A stretch of DNA of 46,112 nt from Leptospira interrogans serovar Manilae. Its GTDB lineage: Bacteria; Spirochaetota; Leptospiria; Leptospirales; Leptospiraceae. Under the pieces are notes generated by a model. The model had not been told where the DNA came from, did no database searches, and saw only the letters and a program-made list of their open reading frames with translations. Below, piece by piece: positions 34,667 through 44,000 of this stretch. The position numbers and the translations under genes were made by a program. Position 1 is the stretch's first letter. Every line of letters begins with the position of its first letter. The DNA is taken from positions 1 to 46,112 of the forward strand of contig CAMCZP010000019.1 of the NCBI GenBank assembly GCA_945887855.1, written 5' to 3'.

Positions 34667-35228
34667 TTAATTTGTTGGTACCGTTTTCATTTCCTTTCGC
34701 TGTACGTGTAAAATTCCCATCTTTGACAATGACCTTTCCGTTGTACCTATAGTTCAAAACAGATTTTTTGATTCTATACTCATCTCCTAAGTGTATAGAA
34801 AAATCTTCAGAAACTCCGTTGTATGTAAATGGAATTTTAATTATACCTGTATCATACTTGATTCCCCGAATATCAACTATATCAATTAATTTTCCAGAAG
34901 ATGAAAGTTTAACCTCCATTATTTTTTTTTCAGAAATACCCGTTTCGGAACGAACTATCCTATGTGCAAAATATTGATTATTATCAATGTCAAGTTGGAG
35001 TATAACAGCTTGGTTGTGTATGATAGCTGATTTGTGACAATATATGATTGCTGCTTTTAATTTTTCAGATACATCTGTAGCTGAGGGTCGTATGAAACTG
35101 GATATGGATGTGATACTAACAGAAAGTAAAACACCCATAATCGATACAACAACAGCAATTTCAACAAGGGTTAATCCCCTTCTTCGAGTAATAGATTTAA
35201 ACCCCCTCGGAGGTTTAAATAGGTTCAA
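34644..35228 (-). CDS. gspH: Type II secretion pseudopilin, GspH-like
   Basis: 194 residues with the prepilin site RRG|LTLVEI and the expected hydrophobic helix (AVVVSIMGVLLSVSITSIS), followed by a beta-rich GspH-type domain (about 45-175). A 14-residue leader (MNLFKPPRGFKSIT) precedes the RRRG. GspH is a minor pseudopilin that caps or primes the GspG pseudopilus. It abuts gspG directly (start base next to the gspG stop) and overlaps gspI. Confidence 0.82.
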   Translation of the reverse strand: MNLFKPPRGFKSITRRRGLTLVEIAVVVSIMGVLLSVSITSISSFIRPSATDVSEKLKAAIIYCHKSAIIHNQAVILQLDIDNNQYFAHRIVRSETGISEKKIMEVKLSSSGKLIDIVDIRGIKYDTGIIKIPFTYNGVSEDFSIHLGDEYRIKKSVLNYRYNGKVIVKDGNFTRTAKGNENGTNKLNDEESSL

Positions 35229-35708
35229 TTATCTTTTCTGAAAATCAGAAGGCCATTCATCTTCTTTTAATATATTAAAATCAGAATTTTTACCTTCCCC
35301 ACCTTCTTTTTTATCTTTGCCTAGAGTTACTAAAGCATAGTCTCCATTGTTATCAACTTTTAGCTGGTATGCTGTTCCCCAGGGATCCAAGATATCATTT
35401 TTATTTTTTGCAATGGGTTTGTAATTTTCAGGAACATCCCCTGAAGTGGGTCGTTCTACTAAAGCCATAAGTCCCTGCTCTTCTGATGGCATTTTACCGA
35501 ATTTATCCTCGTATTGAGAAATATAAGTTGGGATTAAATTGGAATCTTTTCTTAGTTTGAGAACTGCTGTTTGGTCTTTCAACTCACCTGGCTTTATATT
35601 CAAAGCAACTAGTGCAATGATAGCACCCAAAATCAGTACTACAACTGAAAGCTCTACCAATGTTAATCCTTTCTTAAGTTTTAAAGTTAATTTTTTATTC
35701 TTTTTCAT
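35229..35708 (-). CDS. gspG: Type II secretion major pseudopilin
   Basis: 159 residues with a basic leader and cleavage site KKG|LTLVEL, then a hydrophobic helix. The globular domain carries the GspG hallmarks 'DKFGKMPSEEQGLMALVERP' and 'DPWGTAYQLKV', where the Asp-Pro-Trp-Gly region lies near the family's Ca2+ loop, and ends 'DFNILKEDEWPSDFQKR'. GspG forms the helical pseudopilus that pushes substrates through the secretin. It lies 11 bp after gspF. Confidence 0.92.
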   Translation of the reverse strand: MKKNKKLTLKLKKGLTLVELSVVVLILGAIIALVALNIKPGELKDQTAVLKLRKDSNLIPTYISQYEDKFGKMPSEEQGLMALVERPTSGDVPENYKPIAKNKNDILDPWGTAYQLKVDNNGDYALVTLGKDKKEGGEGKNSDFNILKEDEWPSDFQKR

Positions 35709-35719
35709 GGTTGTTTTCC

Positions 35720-36946
35720 TTATAAATTTTGAATGTCTTGGGTTAATTTATACATCGGGGTCATAATAGCAGCCATGATTGTAAATATCAATCCGCCCAT
35801 GACTACTATCATAATCGGTTCTAAACTCTGTGTCATTGATTTTATTGCATTGTTTACTTCAGAATCAAAAATATCTGCAAGCTTACTCATCATTTGGGGG
35901 ACTGTATCGGAGACTTCACCGGCAGAGATCATTCCTATCACCATTGGACTTAAAATCAGTGATCCCTGAAGAGAGTCTGAGAGTTTACCACCTTCCTTGA
36001 TTTTACTGATAGCTGATCTTATTTCAGATTCAAAAACATGATTGCTCACTGCTACACTCACTATATCCAAGGAGGTAATTAGGTTCACTCTATTTGCTAA
36101 CAACACACTCAGATTTCTTGCAAATCCACTGACTAATACTTTTTTAATCAAACTTCCAAAGATTGGGATTTTCAATACAAATCGATCCCACTTAGGTCTC
36201 CCATTTTTTGAATTTTTAAATCGAATAAAAAAATAGATTCCTCCAAATACCGAGCCAATCATCAACCACCAATAGTTTATAATAGCACTAGAAATTCCAA
36301 TTACAATTCTCGTGATAAGGGGAAGCTCGGCATCAAATTGAGTGAATAACTCCTGGATTTGAGGTATTACAATAGTTAGTAAAAAAATTGCCACCACCAG
36401 GGACAATAATCCCATAATAAAAGGATACACCATTGCTACCTGAACTTTGCTTTTAAGTTCAGAGGATGCTTCCTCTAACTCAGCAAGACGCATGAGTGTT
36501 TTTTCATACTCACCCGTTTTTTCACCAACTGAAATAAGGGATGGAAATTGCTTTGGAAATACATCAGGATGTTTCTCCATAGCCTGTGACAAGCTAGACC
36601 CTTCTGTGATAGCCGCCTTCATTTCTATTACAACTTTCTTAAAATTTTTATTTTCAGTTTGGTCTATGATATTACTTAAACTTCTATCGAGTGGAATTCC
36701 AGCCCCAATGAGAGTACCGAGTTGTCTTACGAACATTCCAACTTCTTTTCTTGGAATACGGTATACTAATTTTGCTAAAAAAGGAAAGAGTTCTCTCTCC
36801 TTTTTTTCTGTATCTTCTTTAATGGTTCTAACATATAAGCCTTTATTTTTTAGCTTATTACGGGCTACCTGTATACTAGGAGCATCTACGATCCCCTTAT
36901 CTTCTTTTCCTGCTTTTGAAAGTGCAATATATTGATAAAGTGCCAT
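35720..36946 (-). CDS. gspF: Type II secretion inner-membrane platform protein
   Basis: I take the ATG at 36946 as start: AGGAG lies 5 nt upstream on the minus strand and the protein then begins 'MALYQYIALSKAGKEDKGIV', the usual GspF N-terminus. The 408 residues contain two T2SSF domains, each with an acidic/hydrophobic helical bundle ('FVRQLGTLIGAGIPLDRSL' and 'FARNLSVLLANRVNLITSLD'), and three TM segments (about 165-190, 220-240 and 375-397). GspF couples the GspE ATPase to the pseudopilus. The start lies 9 bp past the gspE stop. Confidence 0.93.
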   Translation of the reverse strand: MALYQYIALSKAGKEDKGIVDAPSIQVARNKLKNKGLYVRTIKEDTEKKERELFPFLAKLVYRIPRKEVGMFVRQLGTLIGAGIPLDRSLSNIIDQTENKNFKKVVIEMKAAITEGSSLSQAMEKHPDVFPKQFPSLISVGEKTGEYEKTLMRLAELEEASSELKSKVQVAMVYPFIMGLLSLVVAIFLLTIVIPQIQELFTQFDAELPLITRIVIGISSAIINYWWLMIGSVFGGIYFFIRFKNSKNGRPKWDRFVLKIPIFGSLIKKVLVSGFARNLSVLLANRVNLITSLDIVSVAVSNHVFESEIRSAISKIKEGGKLSDSLQGSLILSPMVIGMISAGEVSDTVPQMMSKLADIFDSEVNNAIKSMTQSLEPIMIVVMGGLIFTIMAAIMTPMYKLTQDIQNL

Positions 36947-36954
36947 TTTTTCTC

Positions 36955-38634
36955 CTAACAAACACGGAGTACTTCATCCTGTGTTGTATATCCTTCAATT
37001 ACTTTAATCTTTCCATAGAGTCGCAATGGTTCCATTCCAGTAGCTAAAGCTATATCATTTATCTTAGTTGCATCAGATCCTTGTAGTACAACTGACTTTA
37101 TTTCATTATTCATCACCAGGAGCTCATAGATACCCATTCTACCTTTGTATCCTGTCCCCATACAGGCATTGCAACCTTCCCCTTTCATTAACTTTCCATC
37201 TATTAAATCTGATCTTTTAATATTGAGAGGTTCCAGCTCTTCATCTTTTGGAGTGTAAGGTTTTTTGCAATTTTTACAAATAACTCTCACAAGCCTCTGT
37301 GCCATAAATCCTAGAACTGTTGAAGTAATTAAATATGGTTCTATACCCATATCCACAAGTCGTGTTACAGCGGATGCAGCATCATTTGTATGAAGGGTTG
37401 AGAATACCAGGTGACCTGTGAGGGATGCCTGTATTGCAATTCTTGCTGTTTCTTCATCTCTTATTTCACCTACCATCACTACATCCGGATCCTGTCTTAG
37501 TATTGCCCTTAGACCTGTAGCAAATGTAAGACCAATTTTTTCTTGCATTTGCATTTGTGAAATTCCATCGAACTGGTACTCTACCGGATCCTCACATGTG
37601 ATAATGTTTCTTTCTGGAGTATTCAGTTCAGAAAGAGCTGAATAAAGTGTAGTGGACTTTCCACTTCCAGTGGGACCAGTGACTAAGATAATTCCATGTG
37701 GATAATAGATAATTTTTTTAAATTTATCATAGATATGCGGCAATAGCCCCATGGTAGTTAGAGAGTACTTTTGATCCGTTTTATTTAGAATCCTCATCAC
37801 TACCCTCTCTCCATATTGACAGGGTATAGTTGAAACACGGATATCTATGTCTTTTCCAGCTAATTTTAACTTAATTCTACCATCTTGGGGAAGGCGATTT
37901 TCTGCTATGTTTAAGTTAGACATGATCTTTATTCTAGAAATAATACCTGCTTGGTACGATTTTGGAGGACTTAAAACTTTGTGTAAAATTCCATCTACTC
38001 TGTACCTAACTATGACAGTTTTTTCATAAGGCTCTATGTGAATATCGGAGGCTCTCTCAGTCACTGCTTGGGATAGTATTACGTTTACCATTTTGATGAT
38101 AGGTGCTTCATTTGATAAATCCAAAGCATCCGAATCAAAATTTTCTGCAAAATCTCCTAACTCCCCTTCAACCATCTCATCCATCATTTCTTTAGTGTCT
38201 GCTGTGGTTCTGTCAAAATGGGAGTGGATGATTCTATCTATTTCAGTTTCCGGACTGATATAAAATTTTACTTTAAAACCTTTTAAGAATATTTTAATGT
38301 CATCCATTGGATGCAAATCTGTGGGATTTGTGATTGCCACATGTACTACTTCATCTTTGAAGTCAAAGGGAACAATTTTACTTTTTTGGATTAATTTTAA
38401 AGGAATTTGTTTGAAGAGTTCTTCATGATTATTGAATTCTATTTTCTCATAAAATTCTAATCCGTGGAGTTTGGAGAGTGACCTTAGGATATCAAACTCC
38501 CCTGCTATCCCTTTCTTTTGGATGATTTGTCCTAAGGGAAGATGACTTTTTGATTGTGCCTTTAAAGACTCAGTGAGTTCTTTTTCAGTAATTATACCAT
38601 CTTCAACTAGTATTTCACCGAGAGTCTTTCTCAT
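36955..38634 (-). CDS. gspE: Type II secretion ATPase
   Basis: The 559-residue assembly ATPase. The N-terminal MshEN-type domain is about residues 1-150 ('[17 protein letters not shown]'). The N2 domain with '[20 protein letters not shown]' precedes Walker A 'GPTGSGKST' (about 317-325), the Asp box 'ITCEDPVEY', Walker B '[20 protein letters not shown]' and the His box '[13 protein letters not shown]'. A four-cysteine zinc module is present, CKNC near 450 and CNAC near 486, as in GspE and PilB. It overlaps gspD by an ATGA (38631-38634) and ends with TAG before gspF. The combination with a secretin and pseudopilins supports T2SS rather than type IV pili. Confidence 0.95.
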   Translation of the reverse strand: MRKTLGEILVEDGIITEKELTESLKAQSKSHLPLGQIIQKKGIAGEFDILRSLSKLHGLEFYEKIEFNNHEELFKQIPLKLIQKSKIVPFDFKDEVVHVAITNPTDLHPMDDIKIFLKGFKVKFYISPETEIDRIIHSHFDRTTADTKEMMDEMVEGELGDFAENFDSDALDLSNEAPIIKMVNVILSQAVTERASDIHIEPYEKTVIVRYRVDGILHKVLSPPKSYQAGIISRIKIMSNLNIAENRLPQDGRIKLKLAGKDIDIRVSTIPCQYGERVVMRILNKTDQKYSLTTMGLLPHIYDKFKKIIYYPHGIILVTGPTGSGKSTTLYSALSELNTPERNIITCEDPVEYQFDGISQMQMQEKIGLTFATGLRAILRQDPDVVMVGEIRDEETARIAIQASLTGHLVFSTLHTNDAASAVTRLVDMGIEPYLITSTVLGFMAQRLVRVICKNCKKPYTPKDEELEPLNIKRSDLIDGKLMKGEGCNACMGTGYKGRMGIYELLVMNNEIKSVVLQGSDATKINDIALATGMEPLRLYGKIKVIEGYTTQDEVLRVC

Positions 38635-40382
38635 CTCAACAATTTCTCTCTTTCTTCTGCAGTTCTTTCTTGGTCCATTCTTTTCTCTGCTGTGATACGA
38701 TCTGCTTTTGAACGATTGTCAAAGATATGAGGCGTTAGGAATACCATTAGATTAGTTTTTACCATTTGTGTGGTAGACCTTCTAAAAAAGGATCCAAGAA
38801 TTGGCAAATCGCCAAACAGAGGAATTTTGGTAACTTTTCTCTGTCGATCAGTAGAAATCAAACCTCCAATCACTATTGTTTGCATGTTATCAACAGTGAT
38901 CGTGGTTTTAACGTCTCTCTTATTAAAAGTAGGGTTTCCACCTTGGGTGGATATACCAGCTATATTTTTTACTTCTTGGTAGAGCTCTAAGTTAATTTTG
39001 TCATTTTTATTGATATGAGGTGTAAACTTTAATTTAATTCCAGTAGGTCTATATTCATAATTATCAACTGTAACAGCATTGGAACCACCCAGTCCCGCAT
39101 TTCTACTTTGAGTTCTAACAGGAACATCCTGCCCCACATTGATCTCTGCTTCTTGGTTGTCCATTGTTAGGATTTGGGGAGCAGATAGAACATTGAAATT
39201 TTCATTGGTTTGGTTAGCATTTAAAATACCTATGATTTGGGGAGATCCGGGCCGTAAAAAGCCCAAGGAAAAACCGGACAGAGTATTTACCTGAGTGGGT
39301 CTACCTTTGCTATCTATGATCCCCCCCTGAGATGCTAAATTTGAATTGAATTGAGCATTTGCTTCTCTTCTCAATCTCCAGTCTATCCCAAAATCATTCA
39401 GATCAGTTGAAGTGAGTTCAACAATAAGAACTTCTAATAAAATTTGTTTTCTTGGAAGGTCTAAAATTTTTATTATTCTCTGGACTTCCTGCCATTCTTC
39501 TTTTGTGGCAGTTACAATGACGGAATTGGAATCTTTGTGTGCTACGGCTTTTATCTTTTCCCCTTTTTGGGATTGCTGGGGTTTATTTGGATCTACAATT
39601 TTGCTATCTACAACAGGAACATCTAATTTTGTGAGAACAGCTGTCAGTTTTTCAGCTTCGTTGTGTTCCAGTGTATAAATATGTATGTCACCTGCAGAGG
39701 AGATAGCCCCGGGTCCCTCAAATTTTTGGTCTAATTTCTCAATCATTTTAACAAGTTTATTTACATCGCTAGAAGAACCTGAAATAACTAAGGTATTTGA
39801 ATTTCTATAGACTATGATATCAGTATCCTGAGATGTAACACGCTTTAAAAGTGGTTCTAAATCTTGTGCGCTGCTTTGGTAGATAGGAACAATTTGTGTG
39901 ATTGTCTTATTTTGCTTAAGATCTTCCTCTGGAATGGGATCTCTACCTACTCTAACGATATTAGTTTTAGCTAGGGCATCTTTTAGCTTAACAACTTTTA
40001 TTAAATCATTTTCTTCTACCAAGCCAAAACCTTGGGCTTCTAACACTGATTTTAAAAATGAGAAGGCATCCTTTACTTCTACTTTCTTTTGTGATATGAT
40101 AGTAATTTTTCTACCCTTTATAGATTCATCTACGAGGATATTTTTTTTAACAATAGCGCTCATTCCTTTTAAGAAGTCTTTTAATTCCGTGTTTCTCCAG
40201 TCCGCTGTAAAATATGCCTTTCCATCTTTGCCAACATTAACTTTACCAGCCTGCTTATTGTTTTTTTCATCATCTTGGGTTTCTTTAGTTTGCGGGTCCG
40301 TATCTTGAGTTTTTAAATGAGAACTCGCAATAAATAGTAAGAGAGCTGTAAAAAATGGAAGTATTTTCTTAGACAGATTCAT
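38631..40382 (-). CDS. gspD: Type II secretion outer-membrane secretin
   Basis: A 583-residue protein with a signal peptide (about 1-25, '[17 protein letters not shown]'). An N0 domain (about 57-130) and two N1-type repeats (about 155-222 and 230-318) precede the secretin domain (about 322-560) with '[20 protein letters not shown]', '[12 protein letters not shown]', '[17 protein letters not shown]' and 'FLTPHIF'. Classical GspD has one more N domain, so this secretin looks one ring shorter. The C-terminus is a charged helix without an obvious pilotin-binding S domain. It forms the outer-membrane channel of the system. It sits 20 bp after gspC. Confidence 0.94.
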   Translation of the reverse strand: MNLSKKILPFFTALLLFIASSHLKTQDTDPQTKETQDDEKNNKQAGKVNVGKDGKAYFTADWRNTELKDFLKGMSAIVKKNILVDESIKGRKITIISQKKVEVKDAFSFLKSVLEAQGFGLVEENDLIKVVKLKDALAKTNIVRVGRDPIPEEDLKQNKTITQIVPIYQSSAQDLEPLLKRVTSQDTDIIVYRNSNTLVISGSSSDVNKLVKMIEKLDQKFEGPGAISSAGDIHIYTLEHNEAEKLTAVLTKLDVPVVDSKIVDPNKPQQSQKGEKIKAVAHKDSNSVIVTATKEEWQEVQRIIKILDLPRKQILLEVLIVELTSTDLNDFGIDWRLRREANAQFNSNLASQGGIIDSKGRPTQVNTLSGFSLGFLRPGSPQIIGILNANQTNENFNVLSAPQILTMDNQEAEINVGQDVPVRTQSRNAGLGGSNAVTVDNYEYRPTGIKLKFTPHINKNDKINLELYQEVKNIAGISTQGGNPTFNKRDVKTTITVDNMQTIVIGGLISTDRQRKVTKIPLFGDLPILGSFFRRSTTQMVKTNLMVFLTPHIFDNRSKADRITAEKRMDQERTAEEREKLLR

Positions 40383-40402
40383 TTATTCCTTCTAGGTAAA
40401 CT

Positions 40403-41326
40403 TTAGTTTCGAACAGTGAACTCATAGGTCAAGCATTTCCCTTTCCTATCAATATCAATTATTATCTTATTTGAGTTCTTTATATTAGACCATAGTTCCA
40501 TCATTTTCTCAGTTTCATTTAGGGGCATTCCATTTACTCTACGTATCACATCACTGTTCCTTGCACCAAGGGCATAAAAGATATGAGTAGATGGAACCTG
40601 ATAAATTTTATATCCATCTATTTTTCCATCGACAAGATTGGGGCCGAATCTGGCATCTTTATAAATATCAGCAGGATTTTTAAGAGTTCTCTCAAAATCC
40701 ATCCTGGAAACTATTTTCTTTAGAAGGGGACAATTTCCGTCAATCGGAGAGTTGGCAACTACCTCAGGTGCACTCTCTATAATTCTTTTTTTTGCTTCAC
40801 CTATGGTCTCACCAATTTCGACTCGAACATTAATACCGTCCTTAAATAAGACAACATGGTGTTGGGAAATATCCTTTACTCTATAACCAACTACTTTCTG
40901 ACCAATACCATATTCCTCTGCTTCTTCTTTGTCCTTTTCCTTTGCTGTCATCCTAGCAAATAAAGGAGAGCCAGAGATTGTCCCAGTCACTAAAAATTCT
41001 TGTGCACCCTGAACTTCTTCTGTTATGGAGGGAGCTGCACCAGCCATTGCTGGATCTCCAGATTCAGGAACAGCCATAGCTCCCCGTATCATATTGCCAA
41101 CTACTGTCTCTTCATATAGACTCACAGGTTTAGGAGAAAAGTTTGAGGCAAATGATCTATTATTTTTAGATTGGTTGGACTTTGGAGACATTACCAAGGA
41201 ATCGGTAGGAAGCAATTGGATGATTCCCACCCTAACAATATACGCAATAGAATATGATAAAAATATAACAATTGGTAGTAGGGAATAAAATGGATATTTT
41301 TGAAGCCGAATGAGGAGAGCATTCAT
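40403..41326 (-). CDS. gspC: Type II secretion protein GspC-like
   Basis: 307 residues. A short cytoplasmic end and one TM segment (about 14-34) are followed by a disordered linker (PKSNQSKNNRSFAS...). The HR domain is about 100-175 ('FLVTGTISGSPLFARMTAKE', 'VVGYRVKDISQHHVVLFKDG'). A C-terminal PDZ-like domain (about 225-305) contains 'IYQVPSTHIFYALGARNSDVIRRVNG'. GspC links the inner-membrane platform to the secretin N0 domain. It is the first gsp gene of the leftward operon. 119 bp of A/T-rich DNA separate it from the M23 peptidase gene, leaving room for its own promoter. Confidence 0.87.
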   Translation of the reverse strand: MNALLIRLQKYPFYSLLPIVIFLSYSIAYIVRVGIIQLLPTDSLVMSPKSNQSKNNRSFASNFSPKPVSLYEETVVGNMIRGAMAVPESGDPAMAGAAPSITEEVQGAQEFLVTGTISGSPLFARMTAKEKDKEEAEEYGIGQKVVGYRVKDISQHHVVLFKDGINVRVEIGETIGEAKKRIIESAPEVVANSPIDGNCPLLKKIVSRMDFERTLKNPADIYKDARFGPNLVDGKIDGYKIYQVPSTHIFYALGARNSDVIRRVNGMPLNETEKMMELWSNIKNSNKIIIDIDRKGKCLTYEFTVRN

Positions 41327-41445
41327 CTTGTTTCCCCTAGAAATAATTTAGTTATGGGAAGAAACTATTCCACTCTCAATAAAAAATCAAGAGATAAAAA
41401 TAATAACTTTTAGAAATAATTAAAAATTAAATGTAAATTAATTAT

Positions 41446-42345
41446 TTATGATTTGGTATTTTGTGGATCTTTGGCAGTTACAATTTCAATTTTTTGAAGT
41501 GCAGATTCTGGATTTATAAACTTTCCTCTATGCATAACTTCAAAATGTAGATGAGCACCAGTAGCTGTTCCTGTTCTTCCAACGGAACCAATCACAGTTC
41601 CCATTTTTACATCTTGTCCAACTTCCCCTATGGTAGTGGAACAATGTGCATAAACAGTTTTGTATCCATCCTTATGACGTATAATCACTGTATTTCCATA
41701 ACCGCCATTTCTACCACGAAATTCTATGATTCCATCAGCTGATGCAATCACAGGTGTTCCAACTGGTGCGGATAGATCAAGACCTGAGTGGAAGTTGTTG
41801 ATATTTGGGTTAAATGGATCTCTTCTATAACCAAAACGAGAAGATATTTTTGCTGTGACGACTGGGAGAGCAAAAACTTTCATTTTATAGATAGTGCTAG
41901 CTGTTTGGACTTTAGGGACACTTATATTGATTACTTGGTTTACTCGAATACTATCTGTTTTGAGATTGTTGAGTTGTTTTATGACACTTACTTTGGTGCC
42001 AAAATTTGCAGCAATTGTGCTTAGGGTATCTTTTGGTTTTACTTTGTAAGTAGAATTACTTTTCTTTTCAGCTTTTACTACAGTGGTTGAAATCAACCTG
42101 GATACTTTTATATGAGATGGTAACTTAAAATTAGTTCCTGGATTTTTTTTGTAAGAAAAATCATCTTCTGAATCAGGTTGAAATAAATCCCTCAATTCAG
42201 GATCTAATTCACTATTTTGGTTATTTTCTGAATCTATGTAATCTTTAAGTTCATTTTCAAAGGAATCAAAAGGATTAGCATATAGAACAGAGGAGAAAAA
42301 GACTGCTAATAATAAGAATAAAAACATCCACAATTGTAAAATCAT
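41446..42345 (-). CDS. LysM and M23 metallopeptidase domain protein
   Basis: A 299-residue secreted murein hydrolase. It has a signal peptide (about 1-23, 'FFSSVLYANP'), a polar acidic region (28-95) and a LysM module (about 100-143, 'YKVKPKDTLSTIAANFGTK') that binds glycan. The LytM/M23 domain is about 165-290, with zinc ligands H186 and D190 in 'HSGLDLSAPVGTP' and H267 in 'GAHLHFEV', plus the catalytic H234 in 'YAHCS' and H265. All ligands are present, so it should be an active endopeptidase and not an EnvC-type activator. Location upstream of gspC suggests a possible role in opening the wall for the secretin. Confidence 0.93.
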   Translation of the reverse strand: MILQLWMFLFLLLAVFFSSVLYANPFDSFENELKDYIDSENNQNSELDPELRDLFQPDSEDDFSYKKNPGTNFKLPSHIKVSRLISTTVVKAEKKSNSTYKVKPKDTLSTIAANFGTKVSVIKQLNNLKTDSIRVNQVINISVPKVQTASTIYKMKVFALPVVTAKISSRFGYRRDPFNPNINNFHSGLDLSAPVGTPVIASADGIIEFRGRNGGYGNTVIIRHKDGYKTVYAHCSTTIGEVGQDVKMGTVIGSVGRTGTATGAHLHFEVMHRGKFINPESALQKIEIVTAKDPQNTKS

Positions 42346-42382
42346 CTTTTAAAAACTCAAATCCTTATTAAATTATGTCAAT

Positions 42383-42805
42383 CTACTTTTTTACATTTTT
42401 TGGTTTTTCTATCTCAAGAGAAGAATAAAAAACCAATTTTTCATCTATTAAACTTTCTATAGATTCTAGTGTAAAGTCAGAACTTCGAATATCATCATTG
42501 ATGAGATATGTAACCATCTTCCCAATCGCAATTTCTCTGTCAATATTACTTGGGAAACATTTTAATTTTAAAATAGTGGGTGTAGATTCTATCCATATTT
42601 TAACAAGTGTCCCTTTTTCTAGAATTTCTTTACTACTGATCGTCAGATTTTCTTTTAAGTAGTAGTTTTTATTTTTATAGTACTCATTTAAATGAAAGAC
42701 CTCATTTTTTTTAATTACTCTTCTTTGGCACTGAAAAAAAGAAAATCCATGTACAATAATAAAGAGATAAAAAATGAACTTATTTTTTATCAATGGCAGA
42801 AGCAT
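42383..42805 (-). CDS. Small probable lipoprotein of unknown function
   Basis: The open frame extends to 42883 but would then overlap hemW by 104 bp. A start at ATG 42805, or TTG 42793, gives a protein whose N-terminus 'IKNKFIFYLFIIVHGFSFFQ' followed by Cys reads as a lipoprotein signal. The remaining ~115 residues are polar and beta-rich ('GTLVKIWIESTPTILKLKCF') with no family I recognise. Neither start has a clear SD. It lies between hemW and the M23 peptidase gene, 37 bp from the latter. Confidence 0.6.
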   Translation of the reverse strand: MLLPLIKNKFIFYLFIIVHGFSFFQCQRRVIKKNEVFHLNEYYKNKNYYLKENLTISSKEILEKGTLVKIWIESTPTILKLKCFPSNIDREIAIGKMVTYLINDDIRSSDFTLESIESLIDEKLVFYSSLEIEKPKNVKK

Positions 42806-44000
42806 ACTCTGTAATATAACCATCCAAATTGACGACTGCATGGGGTCTCCATTGGAAAACCCCAGATGTGGAATCAAAATCACAGATCTTCTTATCCCTC
42901 CAGGATGAGAGGAGATTTTTGGTTATTTCTAAGATTTCTGATTTTTCTGAAAAATAACTATAGATATTAAAGGGATAAAAGAGTCGAAAAACATTGATTG
43001 GAATTTCGGAATTTGGTTCAATCTTGTCATACTTTCCTGAAAATTGATTTCTAAGGTATTGGTAGATATTCCTTTGGTTGCTATATCTACCTTTAGGTAT
43101 CCAACCATGAGCCCCCGGTCCCAAAGAGAGGTAATAGTCCATTGCCCAATATCCCATATTGTGTCTGCATTCATAGCCCGGGATAGCGTAATTGGATACT
43201 TCGTATTGTTTTAAACCATAATGGGCAAGGATTCCCGGAAGATCCTTTAATAAGTCAGATTGGAGCTCTTCATTGGGTGGTAATTTTTTATTTTCTAAAA
43301 CTTCTCTACTATAATTTGTTCCCTTTTCTAAAGTTAGAGCATAACAACTCAAGTGTTTTAGGGGGTATTCCAGGGCATGTTCAATATCTTTTATGAATTC
43401 TTCTCTGGTTTGTCCGGGAATTCCATAAATCAAATCTATCCCAAATCTTTCAATAGGACTGTCATGAAGAATTTGCATGATTTTGGAGTACTTGGCGGGA
43501 TCATAGAATCTATCTAGCATCTTTAAATGTTGTTCATGAAAAGATTGAATGCCAACGTTGATTCTATTTACACCCAAATCATTGATCTGGTGTAAAAAAG
43601 CAGTGGTTATATCTTCAGGATTTGCTTCTAAGGTTATCTCTAATGAAGATTTAAATTTTAAAGTGGTTCTTAAATACTCTAGAAAAGATTCAAATTCTTC
43701 TAGGTCTATCAATGAAGGTGTACCACCTCCAAAAAATATAGATCGAAATTCTAAATCCAAAAGGGATGGATCATCTTCAATTCTTATTGATAGCTCTTTT
43801 TTAAAGATAGTAAATATTTCATTTTGGTTGATGTTTGCATTTTTACCAATTCCCTCTGAGTAAAAATCACAGTAACCACATTTGTGAATACAGTAAGGAA
43901 AATGGATGTATAATCCCGCCTTATCCGTCCTTTTGGTGAGAGGGGACATGGCTGCAGAAGAGGAAATTTTTATTTTTTGGTTTTCAGAATCAGATTGCAT
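42780..44000 (-). CDS. hemW: HemW-type radical SAM protein (coproporphyrinogen-III-oxidase-like)
   Basis: A 406-residue radical SAM enzyme with the [4Fe-4S] motif C37-xxx-C41-xx-C44 in 'YCIHKCGYCDFYS', the SAM-binding 'FFGGGTPSLI' and 'ITLEANPEDI', and the HemW-type 'CRHNMGYW'. It lacks the fourth cysteine (CxxxCxxCxC) that marks true HemN, so it is better named HemW, a heme-binding protein implicated in heme delivery, than an oxygen-independent CPO. The start at 44000 overlaps nagZ by 31 bp; ATG 43949 is an alternative that would remove the overlap. Confidence 0.92.
   Translation of the reverse strand: MQSDSENQKIKISSSAAMSPLTKRTDKAGLYIHFPYCIHKCGYCDFYSEGIGKNANINQNEIFTIFKKELSIRIEDDPSLLDLEFRSIFFGGGTPSLIDLEEFESFLEYLRTTLKFKSSLEITLEANPEDITTAFLHQINDLGVNRINVGIQSFHEQHLKMLDRFYDPAKYSKIMQILHDSPIERFGIDLIYGIPGQTREEFIKDIEHALEYPLKHLSCYALTLEKGTNYSREVLENKKLPPNEELQSDLLKDLPGILAHYGLKQYEVSNYAIPGYECRHNMGYWAMDYYLSLGPGAHGWIPKGRYSNQRNIYQYLRNQFSGKYDKIEPNSEIPINVFRLFYPFNIYSYFSEKSEILEITKNLLSSWRDKKICDFDSTSGVFQWRPHAVVNLDGYITEYASAIDKK

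Noticed and set aside
36447..36935. 162-codon rightward open frame opposite gspF
   Set aside because: It is antisense to a strongly supported gspF; its product shows no domain and the codons mirror the real gene.
42780..44000. Oxygen-independent coproporphyrinogen III oxidase (hemN)
   Set aside because: The motif is CxxxCxxC without the fourth cysteine and the protein has the HemW-type HNxxYW, so HemW fits better.
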